Of a stretch of 64,000 nucleotides of DNA, positions 59,101-61,706 are shown in pieces (the first letter of the stretch is position 1; each line of letters begins with the position of its first letter). The notes beneath the pieces were generated by a model. That model was not told where the DNA came from, ran no database searches, and saw only the letters and a list, made by a program, of their open reading frames with translations. Source of the stretch: Prorocentrum cordatum (Eukaryota; Sar; Dinophyceae; Prorocentrales; Prorocentraceae); contig CAUYUJ010014256.1 of the NCBI GenBank assembly GCA_963575745.1, positions 122,001 through 186,000 of the forward strand. The letters run 5' to 3'. A program made the translations under genes and the position numbers.

Positions 59101-60349
59101 GCCTCCCCGCCGTGGCCCTCCCCCGTGCTCTTCTCGCAGCGGGCTCGTTCGAAAGCTTCAGGGGGCCTCGGGGGCTTCGGGGATGTTCTGGTCCTTCAGG
59201 TGGCCTCATTGTGCCCTTCAGCTCCTTCCCTGGGCATCTCACTCCCCCCTACCTGGTTGTCGTTCTCGCTCGCCGCTGAATGCCCCATTCTGCCTTCTCT
59301 CTGTGTGTGTATCTATATATATATATATATATATGTGTATCTCTGTATCGTTGGAGCTTCAGGGCATCAGCATGAGAGCCATGTTGCGGTTCAGTTCGGT
59401 GGTCGGGAATGGGCCCGATTGGTAGGATGCCAGATGTGGCGCGAGCCTTGCTTGCCCTCTGCATCCTCCCCTACATTCACCCTCCCCGCCTCTGCTCCCC
59501 CGTCCATACCCCCATGGTGAGGAGAGGGGGACTTGTAGGTGTCACCTCCTCTTTCTCCCTTCCCCTCTCGTCCCTCCCCGTTGCGTTCGCCATCTCCGCT
59601 CACATCCATTTCTCCCCCCCCCTCTCCCGCTAATCCCCCCCCCTTCCCCTGCCACTCCTGGTCCTCCGCTTCCCCTCCCTGCTGCCGCTTCCCGCCCCCA
59701 TGCCGTCCTTTGCCCGCTCCCCGCGCGTCCTCCTCCATCTGTTCCTCCCCGCTCGTCCCTACAACTCATGTCACCCCCCCGCCCGCGAGGACTTGAAGAA
59801 ACTGAACAAGAACAAGAAGCTCGTCAAGAAGCTGGCGCAGTCTTTCGACGGCTTCCTGGCCTCGCAGGTGCTGATCCCGCAGATCCCCAGGCGGCCCCGC
59901 GTCGGACGGGCCACCCTCCCGCCGCCCTTCCCCCCCTCATCCACCTTCTCCTTCCTTGCTCTTCCCCCCTTTTCTACAATTACACACTATGAATACGCCT
60001 CTCCTCTCTCCCCGGGCTCTGTCTGGAGATTGGCCCGTCCGATCCGCGTGTTTTTTACATTCAGGATGTCCTTGTTGTTGTTGATGGTGCTGTCGTTGTT
60101 GTTGTTGTTGGTGTTGTTGTTGTTGTTGGTGTTGTTGTTGTTGTTGTTGTTGTGGTTGGTGGTGGTGTTGTTGTTGTTGTTGTGGTTGGTGGTGGTGGTG
60201 TTGTTGTTATTGTTGTTGCTGTTGTTGCGGTTGTTGCTGTTGTTGGTGTCGTTGGTGTTGGTGTTGGTGTTGTTGCTGTTGGTGGTGGTGGTGGTGTTGT
60301 TGTTGTTGTTGTTGGTGTTGGTGTTGGTGTTGTTGTTGTTGTTGTTGTT

Positions 60350-60380
<31 letters not shown>

Positions 60381-60481
60381 TTGTTGTTGTTGTTGTTGCT
60401 GTTGTTATTGTTGTTGTTGGTGGTGTTGTTGTTGTTGGTGTTGTTGCTGTTGTTGGTGTTGTTGTTGTTTATGTTGTTGTT

Positions 60482-60513
<32 letters not shown>

Positions 60514-61670
60514 TGTTATTAGTGTTGTTGCTGTTGTTGTTGTTTGTCCCCTCGGTGCTTGTTCAATCAAGTTATGCCTGGCTCTTCCAAACGGGTGTTC
60601 CCGCTGCAGCGCCGCCCTCATTTCCGCGCTTCGGTCGTTCCAAATCGATCGTGCTCCCGCTGCAGCACTGGCCTTGTTCCCGCCCCCCCAGACGACACTT
60701 GGCATTCGAAAGCGCCCACATCGGGCAGGCACAGTTGCGGAGGACATAGAACCGACATTCTGGACAGGCCTTGTCTTCTCGTAGATTGGCCACTTACCCT
60801 CCAAGTCATTGATGTTGTGTTGTGCACCATTGTGCGATTCCATGCTTTGCGCTGCTATGCTTTGTGATGCAATGCCACGCCATGCTATGGCAACGCCACG
60901 CCATGCTACGACATGCTTCACTAAGCCACGCCACGCCATGCTATACGACAATGCTGTGCTTCACTACGCAATGCCACGCCATGCTATGTCATGTCATGCT
61001 TCGCCGTGCTCTTCTTCGCCATGCTTTCCCATCCATTGCGTACCCTCTTGGAACCATTGCTCTGCTCGACATCCAACCATGCGAATAGATAGGATATCTG
61101 CGTCAAGGTATGTGATGGGAGGGAGGGGTATGCCTATGACGTCTCATGTGATGCTAGCGCACTTAGCTTGTCTCCCCCCTTCCCCTTCGGTTGCGGCTAG
61201 AAGCTCATATCGGCTTCGTCTAGAAACCGACCACTGGTGAGGAAGAGGCTTCTACATACTCCCTGATTTGCAGATCTGCAGCTTGCTGGTCCCAATTATA
61301 CACTTTGTCAGGTGATGTGTAGAAGCACAGTCCGTTTTGCCATTCTACACACTTCTGCTTCAAGTGTGAAGTGTGCGTTTATGTTACACACCTTTGTGTG
61401 ATGTGTAGAAGCTACGTGCCCTGATGTGTAGAGCTGGCTCGCCGAAGACAACATACACGTATCCACCGATGTGTCGCGCCTGGCTTCTGGTCCTGATCCC
61501 CAAAAAGTTTGAGGGAGCACAAACAACCAAACCTCCCCCCTCCCTCCGCACCCTTCCACCCCTCTCCTCCCCCTCCCTTCTGCTTCCCGCTTCTTGCCTT
61601 GCCGCCTCGAGCCCCCCCCCGCCCGCCGCGCTCGCGCGGCGGAAACAGAGAGAGAGAGAGAGGGTGATAA

Positions 61671-61706
<36 letters not shown>

